Shown here piece after piece: positions 10,356-19,979 of a stretch of 40,898 nt of DNA (the stretch's first letter is position 1; every line of letters starts with the position of its first letter). Source of the DNA: Chromera velia (Eukaryota; Sar; Chromeraceae); assembly GCA_018398765.1 (NCBI GenBank), contig JAHBMJ010002031.1:15425-56322 (forward strand). The letters are read 5' to 3'. The position numbers and the translations under genes are program-made. The notes beneath the pieces are model-generated. The model did no database searches, was not told the origin of the DNA, and worked only from the letters and a program-made list of their open reading frames with translations.

Positions 10356-11771
10356 CACACAAACGTGTAGACACATAAACACATACACACACCTTCACAT
10401 ACACATACACACACACACACACACATGAATACACACATACACATACACGTACACATACAGACACACCCACAGAGAGAGAGAGAGAGAGGGNGGGGGGGGG
10501 GGGGAGAATCACTACACACACAACTACAAGCGTGCCTGCGAGCATGTTGACAAAATTGCATGGAGTTCTTAAGGCTGTCTGTCTAGTCCTGCACAACTGA
10601 AAAGCATTGAGGAATCTAGATGGCAAGCAAGCTGCCTCCCTCCCTCCCTCCCTTCATTCATGTCTTTTTTCTTTGAGTCAACCTCTGAGAAGAAAGAAAA
10701 ATTTAATTTCAAGAATACGGACTGTCGGACCTTTGTCATCAACCCTGGAGGCTGTGAGTGTCTGAGAGACAGAAGGCCCTCTGAGCCACAAACTAGGGTC
10801 GTCTGCCGCCTCGTTTCGGTGTCTCCGCGGTTGAGCCGGCGCGTCGCTCCGGGTGTGTGTCTCCCTATGGAAGGCAAAGAAGCCGTGCGTGTCCAGGGAA
10901 GGGGGGGGGACTGCCTGTGCGAAACCCCAATGGCGCCTCGCGAGGTCTGCCACTCTGTAGAGAGGACCTGCTTGGTCTGCACACAGGCAGCACGCAAACA
11001 AGAACAAAATCAACCAAAAGGAAAGGGCAAAGATTTTGTGTGTGTCGTTTAGAGATTTTGTGCGTGTCCAACGAAACGTGGGTGTCTAGTGCACGCACTA
11101 CGGGGGGGGAAGGCTCGTCAGAAAGGGTGGGCCCAGTTGTGCTGACAAAGAAGTACACCTGACCAACAGGTACATGCTGGCAGAAAAATGAATCGAAGCA
11201 AAAAGAGTAAGTTACATAACCTTGCAAAATGACACAAACACTTCCACTCGCTTAACCCGTCGCCCGCCCCCCTTCCCTCCCATATGAATGAAACCCTGTT
11301 TCCCTGCTGTATCCATCCATGCAATGGTGCAGCTACACCGGACATTCTGTCTCTGTCTCCTGCTGGCATGTGTCGGTCTGGGGATTCATTGTCGTGATGT
11401 CGGCGTGTTTGGAGTTTTGGGGAGTCTGCAACACTGCAACAGACACATGCGCAGAGTCTCTGCTGCACGCCTGTAGTGTCGATCCATTAGCACCGCCCCT
11501 CTCCCTCTCGTCACACCTCTGTAGAGTCCTGAAGGAGGCCTCGGCATGCCAAGAAAAATTCTCCACTGGGGGACCCCAGCTCCTCAGAGACATCGTGTGC
11601 GTGGTGCCCTCCATAGCGGCCTCTATAGAGAGAGGTCTGACGGATTTGGACCGCAGCTCCAGCCGTCTCCTCTCCTTGTGCTTCCACGGTTCCAGTGGGG
11701 CTCTTTGGGGCCAGCGTCGTGGAGAAAGGGGGTCCGGTGGGGGTTGTGGGAAGCGGATCTCTCGACAGGAT
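6582..11771 (-). CDS. Large Pro/Ser/Gln-rich low-complexity protein, 5' end unresolved
   Basis: I do not recognise the family. The last exon, 10096-6582, encodes about 1170 residues in one frame. Three upstream exons fit by splice signal and phase: 11771-11517 (acceptor ATGCATGCAG, phase 2 in, donor GTGTGA, phase 2 out), 11433-11339 (acceptor TTGCAG, donor GTGTAG, phase 1 out) and 10976-10731 (acceptor TGTGTGCAG, donor GTCCGA, phase 1 out). The last exon enters in phase 1 after TGTGTGCAG. The 83-nt intron between the first two has a CTAAT branch-like motif. The protein is mostly disordered: Gln runs near the start of the last exon, Arg/Glu repeats, Pro/Ser-rich stretches, and a basic C-terminus (RPCLRRPVYSDSFSW, then a Leu/Lys/Gln helix). 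No enzyme motif is visible, so a scaffold or nuclear role is only a guess. The first exon probably lies upstream of 11771. The 1170-residue exon is well supported; donors GTGTAG and GTCCGA are weak. Confidence 0.6.
10132..10500. repeat. CA microsatellite with internal duplication and poly-G gap
   Basis: A (CA)n tract in which a segment beginning aaacgtgtagaca recurs about 200 nt later, followed by GA and poly-G with an N at 10491. It lies in the inferred intron 10730-10097 of the large minus-strand gene. Its frames are Cys/Val or Thr/His repeats and are not genes. Confidence 0.85.
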
Positions 11772-12124
11772 CTGCATGCATAGGGGGAGGCAGAGCCAGC
11801 CGGATCGAATGAAATCATGCATTCTAAAATTTTATACATGTATTTGCCTATACAATGATTGCCAATCTTCTCAGAGGAGAGAGAGCCTGCAGAGAAGTCA
11901 TACAAGGTCAAGAGCACAACTGAGACGGGAGATTCGTAGCTTGAGCTTGTGTTTTTCCTCGGCCGCCCGGGTAGACAAGCACAGAAGCAGGCATGCAGGC
12001 AGAGAAAGACACACAGAACCACAGAAAGAGAAAATAAGGGGGGGAAATGCAAATTAATGAATGGAGGAGACTAACGGTTCCCACAGGTATCCACTGAATT
12101 CTGGTTTTTACATAGAGAGGCTGC

Positions 12125-12511
12125 ATGTTAGAATGCGAATGTCTCGTCGAACTTGCGAATTGTCAGCCTGGTTTTACCGACCGCGTCCTTGCAAGGGAGC
12201 ACCCCGTCCGGAAGTTGCCTGAAGATTTGCGTTGCAACATCGTGACAGCCAAATCAGAATATATAGAGCCGGAGCCACAAGTTCAATGGTGGGAAGAGGG
12301 GGGGCCATGCAAGGCTCAAACGTCTTTTCGTTGGTCGAAACGTCAAACGCTGCCTTGGTCAGAGTCAAGAGGAGAGAACTCTTTTGCCAGTCCTTTCATT
12401 GTCTTTGTAGACGGCTGCCCTCCCGACAACTTTGGTGACCCCATGCATGCAGGTGACCTGAAGCCTGCAGATGAAGAGATCGAATGGCACTGGAGTGAGT
12501 GCACCAGCTAG
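12125..12511 (+). CDS. Possible exon of an unidentified protein
   Basis: A 128-codon frame with ordinary, non-repetitive composition, including acidic and aromatic stretches (VQWWEEGG, then EEIEWHW at the end). A perfect donor GTGAGT sits at 12495, so the exon may end at 12494 in phase 1, before the stop at 12509. The minus strand also has a plausible 41-residue frame ending near 12130 (with QIFRQLPDGVLPCKDAVG), so the strand is uncertain. I see no matching downstream exon: the DNA beyond is TA repeat. It may be an isolated gene, a decayed fragment or chance. No family is recognised. Confidence 0.3.
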   Translation: MLECECLVELANCQPGFTDRVLAREHPVRKLPEDLRCNIVTAKSEYIEPEPQVQWWEEGGPCKAQTSFRWSKRQTLPWSESRGENSFASPFIVFVDGCPPDNFGDPMHAGDLKPADEEIEWHWSECTS

Positions 12512-12699
12512 ATGCGGGGAAGAACTGGGTTTCTATGTAGGTTGTCGGAATATAATTTAAAGTGTTTGACTGTCTCGCGGGATGCAGTCACCCGGTCCGC
12601 GCTCGTTACTACACACAAGTGTTCATATACATGGAGACGTTTCTACGTATATACCTCTTATATCCAAGAGTATACGTACGTCTGTATCTACGTAAAACG

Positions 12700-12739
<40 letters not shown>

Positions 12740-12832
12740 CGAATAATTGCAATACAGAGCTGAGTGCATGGCGGTGTTTCCAATTATTAATAAAACAACT
12801 GCCATTATATATATATATATATATATATATAT
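12700..12832. repeat. Two TA dinucleotide tracts
   Basis: (TA)n runs at about 12700-12740 and 12806-12832, separated by unique AT-rich sequence. No gene is seen between here and 14195 apart from short frames. Confidence 0.85.
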
Positions 12833-13559
12833 GCATATCGCCTCGGGGGGCAGCTCAGCTTTGCTGGGCTCAGCCGAGAGGCCCTGAGAACGCACGCAGT
12901 CGCATATCGCGCTCTTCAAATTTTAGGGGGGGAGATCGATGTAACGCTTAAATATGTAGCAGAAATCGGATCTCGACGTGCGTGCGTCACTGCGCGTGCG
13001 TCATTTCCACTATAATTAATCGGCTTACGTGGGCCTTGCAGAAAAGAAAGAGTAAAAGAATGGGGGGGGGGCTAGCAGGGGCGCTGGCAAGAGAATTGAA
13101 AGAAAGAGAAAGACCATTTTGATGTTTACGAGATAGAAAAGACATAAATGGAGAGAAGAGCCTGACAACATCAGATTGAAGAAATATGACAAAGGAGCTA
13201 AAAGCCGCTAAGCATGCAAAAGAATTTATGGATGTAAAGAAAGGGTTTAATAAAGAAATGTTGAGGAGAAACAAATTTTTTTAACGGGCTGAGGAACCCA
13301 TTGAAGAAAAAGTTGGGGAAACGAAAAAGAAGACCACAACGCTCATCTATAGATAGGCAGAGTTGACCACGCGAACACACGGAGAATAAAAGGTATTAAT
13401 TTTTGTCCACCGTGGAGTAGTATAAGCTAGGTGCGGCGGCCTAGTTCAAGGGGCTTGCGCTTGCAACAGATTGGCCATAATAGACGGACAGGACCTATAC
13501 CTAGGCAAGATGCATACTGGCCCGACAAAGGACCAGAGAGACACTAAAAAAGATAATTA

Positions 13560-14111
13560 ATCAGGTATTCTTGCATGCATCGATCGATACATACTTTGCT
13601 CTTCATGATACGTGCCCCTCAAGTAACTCGCACGGAGTTAATTACATATGTGTTCATGCACGGTCCCGAAAAGCATATTTTGCGCACGTTGCCGTGGCCC
13701 CCGCCATTTGCCCATGCATGCATTACAGACAAGACATGCCCAAGCCCCTGATGGTTTTCATCATGCAATCAAATTATGGCTGACCCCCTAAATGGCCCCC
13801 CGAGGCACTCACCCAACTCGTTGGGTGTATCCCGTATATATATATATAGTTGAACGTACGCGTCGATTCAGTGTTGCAGTGTTGCAATGTGTTGCACATG
13901 CATTCTTGAATTAGGGGATGCGTGCCCCTCAAGCATGCAGCCGCAGCGCTTGCATGCTCGATCGAAAATTGGGACGAATTTAATTTGTCTGACCTTCCCG
14001 CTGAGGACCCGCTCTCGCCTCTTGCAACCGTTGCAAGAGACCTTCCGACTGTCTTCCCTACAGCGACCTGCCTTTCTCTTCCTTTCAATTTCACAGGAGA
14101 AGCACCTATAT

Positions 14112-14145
<34 letters not shown>

Positions 14146-14194
14146 CCTCCCCTCAATTGTGACACTCGCGCAAAACGAAACGTAAGTAGCACGC
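13560..14194 (+). promoter_or_regulatory. Upstream region of VWD/EGF gene with GCATGC cluster and TA tract
   Basis: GCATGC or TGCATGCA motifs occur near 13573, 13714, 13933 and 13949. A (TA)n tract at 14105-14144 ends about 50 nt before the start codon at 14195. The arrangement resembles the promoter regions before 3248 and 19980. A regulatory function is inferred from recurrence and position. The GTAAGT at 14181 looks like a donor, but the sequence just after it opens on a signal peptide, so I treat it as chance. Confidence 0.4.
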
Positions 14195-15289
14195 ATGAAC
14201 AAGATGCGTTTCTCTCACACTCTGTCGCTTGTTTTCGCCATCTTGCTCGACAAAGGCATCGCACAGGATGACCTTCAGTCCTGCGACGTCTACCCGGACC
14301 CTCACTTTAGGACTTGGGATAACATCTACTATGACTATCACGGAGGAACCTCCAACATTCTCCACAAGACACCTACCGCTGACCTCAGCGTGGACATTGC
14401 GCAGCAAGCGTTCACCTACTACTCCGCACCCTTCGCTGTCGGCATCACAACCGGACAGAGCTTCATCGAAATCTCCGGTACCGAAACAGACCCTCAGAAC
14501 GCCGTGAGACTGGACTCGGCCTCCATGCCCTTGCCCCTCCCTGCAACGTTTCCCGATGGCTCCACTCTCAAGATCGTGGAGGGCAACCACCCATCAGAGA
14601 CCGTGTTTCAGTTTGAAAACCCCAGCAACGGGGTTATTGTCAGAGCCACACTCTCGGCTTTTGCATGCCAATTTAGAGTAAAGGTTCTTCGGCCCGCAAC
14701 TGCGACTGGGGGCACGGGGCTGTGTCATTACACAACTGGTGACACTACAACGTTCGCAGCCTCCGTGCCCTCTACTGCACCCTTCACGACGGTCTACGGC
14801 GACTGCCCAGCGAGTGCGTTTCCGTCCCCCGGTGGAGATTTCGGTCAAGGTCTCCCCGATAGATTGGACTTGTTGTGTGCGAATGACGGGCCGGGCTGCG
14901 AAATGAGGATTGCGGGGTGCGAGGAGGATTGTAACGCGACGGTAGAGGACCCGAACGTTCTTCAGAACTGCATCTTCGACTGTCGAGCCACTTTAGGCGA
15001 CACGCGCTTCATTCGGCAATACGAAGAGCTGGGCAGTCGGTGTCCCAACGAGTGTAGCGGCAGGGGGAGGTGTCGCTTCGGGGTCTGTTTCTGTGTCGAG
15101 GGGAGGACCGGCACCTCCTGCAGCGTCGAGGTGACGGATGACACTCCCGCCTGTCCCCCCCCAAAGAAGAAAGAGAAGACTGGGGAGAAGGAGAAAGAGA
15201 AAGCTGCTTTCAAGCTAGGGGACCTGGATCTTAGCAAGTTGGGCGATGGGCTTCCTGACCTGTTTGATGTTTTCGGCAAGAAAGACTGA
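14195..15289 (+). CDS. Secreted VWD-like and EGF-like domain protein
   Basis: An uninterrupted 364-codon frame. An N-terminal signal peptide covers about residues 1-23 (cleavage likely near GIAQ|DD); a second ATG at 14204 would also work. From about residue 30 a von Willebrand factor type D-like start is visible: a Cys, then PDPHFRTWDN, then YYDYHGG, matching the family pattern GDPHFxTFDGxxYDFxG with Pro for the first Gly. A beta-rich region follows to about residue 215. Residues 225-270 are Cys-rich. An EGF-like module follows at about 283-310 (CSGRGRCRFGVCFC and a closing GRTGTSC). The C-terminus is a Lys/Glu tract and an amphipathic stretch (LGDLDLSKLGDGLPDLFDVF). It is probably secreted or surface adhesive, with disulfides. 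No membrane anchor is seen. Confidence is high for a real gene and good for the domain calls; the biological role is unknown. Confidence 0.85.
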   Translation: MNKMRFSHTLSLVFAILLDKGIAQDDLQSCDVYPDPHFRTWDNIYYDYHGGTSNILHKTPTADLSVDIAQQAFTYYSAPFAVGITTGQSFIEISGTETDPQNAVRLDSASMPLPLPATFPDGSTLKIVEGNHPSETVFQFENPSNGVIVRATLSAFACQFRVKVLRPATATGGTGLCHYTTGDTTTFAASVPSTAPFTTVYGDCPASAFPSPGGDFGQGLPDRLDLLCANDGPGCEMRIAGCEEDCNATVEDPNVLQNCIFDCRATLGDTRFIRQYEELGSRCPNECSGRGRCRFGVCFCVEGRTGTSCSVEVTDDTPACPPPKKKEKTGEKEKEKAAFKLGDLDLSKLGDGLPDLFDVFGKKD

Positions 15290-16925
15290 CCGACGGATCG
15301 AGCAATCAATCAAGCTATCCAAGCAAACAGAATCAAGCAGATGATGTCACTCAGGCAGGGTCCATTGATTCACCCGACCACCTTACTCTATAATCTGCAT
15401 GTCTGCACTGAGTCCCTGGCAGTGAGAAATGTGAATGAATGAATGAGAGAAAGAGAAAAAGAAAGGAAGAAAGAAAGATACACTACTCCGGTGCACGACG
15501 TGGTGAGTCAAGGCCACGCATCCATGCAGCCGGTGCAGATGTACCTGACTGACTGACTGACTGACTGACTGACTGACTGAATTTGGGTTTGAATGACGTG
15601 CATGTAGCACGTGTCTCTTTCAGAGACAGCCTGCCTGGATGAATATCCTTTTCCTTCTCTCTCGTGACTCTCCATAAGCCGTCTCCTTTGGCGGTGTGCG
15701 GATTGCAAGGGCAAGGAGAATGATCAAGTGACTGACTGTGCATGAACGAACGGGTGTTCCGACATGCAACTCTAAATTAACAGCTTGGCTCAGCTCCAAC
15801 TTTGCCTCGATCCAACGTGAACTCCCTCTGTGTCTTTTGACGTACGGTTATTTTGTTTTTTCGCCTATTACTTCTTCTTTTGTTTCATTCGGAATCCCCT
15901 TCCCCGATCACAAAAGGCGTATATGCCGTATCGAAATCATGCAGCCGTCAGAATTGCACATGCATGCACAATCATTCGATCAGGGTCGATCGGTCTTTCT
16001 TCATATCCGTTGTTGCACTTTGCCTCCTCGCATTGCAACCCGTCAGCGACGAGCCCCCCCAGGTGCACCAACACTTTCCCTTAATTTTGCAGCAACCGTT
16101 GCCTGCCGTTCCAAGTCCTTGCATACTTCATCGCTCGTTTGGTTTTGTTTTGTTTCAGCATGATCCCATCCTTTGGCAGGACTCAAGTTTGATTAACTTA
16201 TCTTTCTCTGAATCGGCAGATATCGGCAGTGGGGCCAGGTACCAACGGAATCAATCGAACAAAGTGATTGAGTCACTGGAAACATAAAGAGAACAGCTAG
16301 GAGAACAGGCACGAAAAGAAGAAAGTGCATAGTTGCAAAGAAGAAAACTGAACGTGTCGTCAGACCCTCCGTACCCCGTTGATGCACATCAACGATAAAA
16401 TATATGAGAAAAATAAGAAATTTAAAATGACAGACGCCATATAAATTAGAGTTTTTAGTCGCAGACCAAGGAAGCCTCACACAGCAATCGCAATGTATAG
16501 ACCCTCTATGTATTTCGACGAAGCTTTGTTAATGATGATGAGCAAGATGGACTGCTGCAGCTGGGGGAAGAGGTATTGGAGAAGAAGAAACATATGTAAA
16601 GGAGCTTGTTTCATTCATTCTAGACCAGGAACTGAAGAAGGTAAGTACACTGATTGAAGCTTGTTTAAAATGAGTGCACGTGCATCTTGTGTGGTTGTTC
16701 AGCCTTTAGTTTCAGCCTAGGCTGTAGAGGGTCGTGGTTGTTCATATTCATATGAAAGCAGCATCTATGAGTTGGCAAGCTATTTAAAATAGTAAAAATA
16801 GTTGAAAAAATAGTAAAAATAGTTCAAATAGTTACTATTTTTATCATTTGCTACATCACATAGTAAAATAGTTAGAAAATAGTTGATGATGATGATGATG
16901 ATGATGCGCAATGCAGAAGGTGGTT
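15290..16925. other. Intergenic region, no gene seen
   Basis: Holds a TGAC repeat at 15546-15580, a TGCATGCA near 15959, and from about 16400 AT-rich sequence with repeated aaaatagtaaaaatag units at 16790-16880. The frames are short and composition-driven. Confidence 0.45.
15546..15580. repeat. TGAC tetranucleotide repeat
   Basis: A (TGAC)n tract, read as (GTCA)n on the minus strand. It is the same repeat as at 5021 and at the splice donor at 39269. No flanking exon is convincing. Confidence 0.85.
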
Positions 16926-18124
16926 ATACAGATGTGCATGGACCAATTAGAAGGGTCTAAAATTTTTGAGCCGGTTAAGCCGGTCTGTACGATTCCGGCG
17001 GCGCCCAGGGCCCAAAAAGGTACCAAATGCTCCAGAGGCCGCTGAGTGCGTTGGTGCAAGAATTTGGGCCAAAACTTTCTGGGGCCACTCCCAAAATCCC
17101 GAAATTGTGCTTAGAATGCTCAAAAAGCACACCAACACACAGAGAAGGGTCATTTCGTCCTCTCGTCCCTTCCTGTCTACCTTGTTGTGTAGAGCAGTAC
17201 CGATAGTCAAACTGGCACAATTCTGCTCCCCTAGTACTAGACAGCTTGCCTCTGTGTCGGGGTGAAGTCTTGTGGTGCAGTTGATCTGCTTGGGCGTGTC
17301 TGGCAGCTCCAGTCTGGACCAGTCAGGAAAATACCTCCCAGGCCTCCAAAGCAATATTCCTTCTTTCTACCAGGAGGCCGCAGAATCGATCCCCAGCAAT
17401 TTTGCCTAATGCCCTATGTCTGTTGTCATCCTCCCAGGCCAGCGGGATAGGTTCCTGGTGAGTCTGCTGGTTGTGGGAAGGCGAGATTGTGTAAATTTGT
17501 GTTCCTGTTGTGGAGAATTGGCATCTCAGGGGTATTAGTCGACCTCCAGCTCCCCCGGTAAGTGGTTCTATCCTGCTCTTTCCCTCCAGACAGGAGCATA
17601 TAAGTGTTGGGCAGTACCTTTGTGCAATGGCTGCAGGTTTAAAGTGCTCAAAAAGGAAAAAGCCCTTCCGGCAATTTGACATAGGGCGCTATCTGGAGCT
17701 AGATCTGGAGTGTATCTTTCTGTTCATGAGAAGACTTGTCAGTTAAAGTCCACAGTGCACTAACTATTCCTTATCCCCTATTAGAACTAAGTTACCTAGA
17801 CCAGATGGAGCGTGTTGATATGCATTTTATCATTATTGATGTACCACAGCCCTTTCTGAACTTCTGAGTCCAGGAAGGCTACTTTGGCCTCTTCAGGTGT
17901 CAGACCTCAGACGTCCGTTCTTTGGACTCCCTGTGAGTCTGGGAGTCGTTTTTTCTACACCAAGCAGCTAGAGAGAGTCTAGAGAGGCGAACTGACATCT
18001 CTTAGGGTCGTTGGTTTGAGTCCAGGAGGGAAAAGGGAACAGAGGGCTGTTCCTTTTCCCCTCGAAATTTTTGAGCCGGTTAAGGTCTGGCGGCGGGTTC
18101 TAATTAGTCCATGCACATCTGTAT
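16926..18124. mobile_element. 1.2-kb element with 27-bp terminal inverted repeats
   Basis: The left end 16926-16952 begins atacagatgtgcatgga, and the right end 18098-18124 is its reverse complement with one mismatch in 27. Just inside the left end and just before the right end, the 20-nt string aaatttttgagccggttaag occurs in the same orientation (16960-16979 and 18065-18084). The right terminal repeat sits in the loop of a further inverted repeat (ggcggcgggt at 18089-18098 and its complement at 18126-18135). No transposase frame is visible, so this looks like a non-autonomous DNA element or a decayed one. I see no clear target-site duplication. Confidence 0.55.
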
Positions 18125-18135
18125 GACCCGCCGCC

Positions 18136-19979
18136 GCGTTGCGTGAGGTGACTTAACCCGCCAGCCTGTGAACAATGGCAAAGGGCAGTCTGTGAACATT
18201 CATGTCATATTACAAGCTAGGAGCACGCTAGCGAATGCTCATTTAGTGTTATTTTATTATTAAAATAGTAAAAATAGCTAACTATTTTAACATAGCAAGC
18301 CGACTCACAGATGAGGCTAAACTGCGGCGGCTTGCTCTTTTTATTTATAACTGCATGCATGAGTTGCCATTTGTCTCTGGTTTCGGAGACCCTAAGCTTA
18401 ACCACAATTAAGTAAGTAAGTAAGTACTAATGTAAAACATATGTATTCGTGATTTATCATGCAAGTAGACCTTATTTTACGCTAATTTACGCAGGGTATA
18501 TCAAATATAATGTGCCTTCCTAAGACGTTCCTGTGCTTTTTAGTTCATACTTTATAGTTTGGTCAAGTTTGGTTAAGAATACTACCCTTTACCGCATATT
18601 CAGTCTTTTAAAAAATGATGATATCGAAAAACTAAGGTTTTTTTATGCATATCATATCCCCATATATACGTGGAACTATGCGGAACCTAATTTTAAATCA
18701 ATCAATCAATGAGGTGCGGTTCTAGCTTAGTTTCTCTAAGTTTGTCAAAAGGTTTTTCTAAAAAAGTTGCCTTTTCAGCCGTAAGTTTCTTAAAGAAGCC
18801 GATTTTTTTTTTTTTCTGACTCAGACTATGCCTGTGCCGATTCACGCTGAGTACTATAATTTATAGTTTGGTCAGGGTACGCCTGAGCGCCGGGTATGCC
18901 GAACATGACCAGCCCTCCCACTAGTATGCATGGTTAGTGTTGGTCTGTTTTGTGGCGTCCTGGACAAAAAACCCGCACAAGCATGGAGACTTGCGTCTAT
19001 AGTTTTGCATGGCAAACTTACTGCCGTGGCGAAATCCGCGCGCAAGGCGCGCGAACTGCATGACTTGTATATACACGAGAGTGGGTGCGCGCTGCGCGCC
19101 GACGTTGTTGTGGTGGGTACTCCCATGTACTCTCGTTGCGTCGAACGAGGGACACATACAAAAGTTCTTCTCTTTCGAGGCGTCATGAGCAGCGCATGTC
19201 GGGATATGCCTTTTTATGCACGCTCCTCTTTTGCAATGTACACTATATACGACATTATTACTCAGAGAGACGGGGAACCCGCCAACCATTCATTCAACAA
19301 TTGCCATGCAGTGTGCAGATTGAGTTGTACAACTCAAGTGAAGTAAAGTGAACTTGAGTTTCGAAGGAAAATGATGTTCAAAAAGCTTCAGAGTAATTGC
19401 GGGGGCCGGCTTATATATAGAGAAATTTTTATGTGTCCCTTCCAGTTGGGCCCGAATGGCAACTATGTGCGCACAAATCACTACTTGGTTAAAAGCTATA
19501 TATAGTAAGATTTGGACATGCATGCATGATTTGGTCCCAAAATGCAAATTTCTGCACAGGTGGTGCCCACGCAGTGCGAGTATAGTATAGTAAGATGCAC
19601 GCAGTGTCGATCTGCATGCATGCAGTACGTACGTACGTACGTACGTACGTAATGTTAATGACATATGGTTGAATGCATGGCTTTTTGGACGACAGCTCGA
19701 CCCTATTATTGTATGCAGAGCGAAGAAAGCGATCTGCACGGATCGATCTGTGATCATTCAATTTGCAAGTGAACGTCCTGTGCCGTCCCGCTTACCGAAC
19801 AGGTTCGAAACAAGCGCTGCATGCATGCATGGTGCTTTCCCTGGCGAACCAACAATTCATTCAGACTGCAAGACGAATGAAGACAATTTCGATCCGAACT
19901 GTCTCCGTGATCTCTCAAGCGATGTAGAGGTCGATTTTGCTGTCGTCATTTCTCGATCGAAGGGACGCAAAAGATCAAA
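18136..19979. promoter_or_regulatory. AT-rich region and upstream region of the 562-aa gene
   Basis: 18136-18900 is AT-rich without a convincing gene and contains another aaaatagtaaaaatag unit near 18262. From about 18900 the composition rises, and GCATGC/TGCATGCA motifs appear near 19518, 19616 and 19818, with an ACGT tandem repeat at 19625-19650. The plus-strand frame 19669-19983 overlaps the start codon at 19980 and is more likely 5' UTR. Confidence 0.35.
19625..19650. repeat. ACGT tandem repeat
   Basis: A self-complementary (GTAC/ACGT)n run directly after TGCATGCATGCA. It is CpG-containing and palindromic at every unit. It lies about 330 nt upstream of the start codon at 19980. Confidence 0.85.

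Noticed and set aside
9818-10626. Cys/Val-rich frames over 200 codons
   Set aside because: They translate the CA/GT microsatellite inside an inferred intron and include an N.
12987-13274. 95-codon minus-strand hydrophobic frame
   Set aside because: No family signature and no partner exon; its composition follows the purine-rich top strand.
17990-18050. tRNA-like B box (ggtttgagtcc)
   Set aside because: No matching A box, anticodon stem or acceptor stem could be folded around it.
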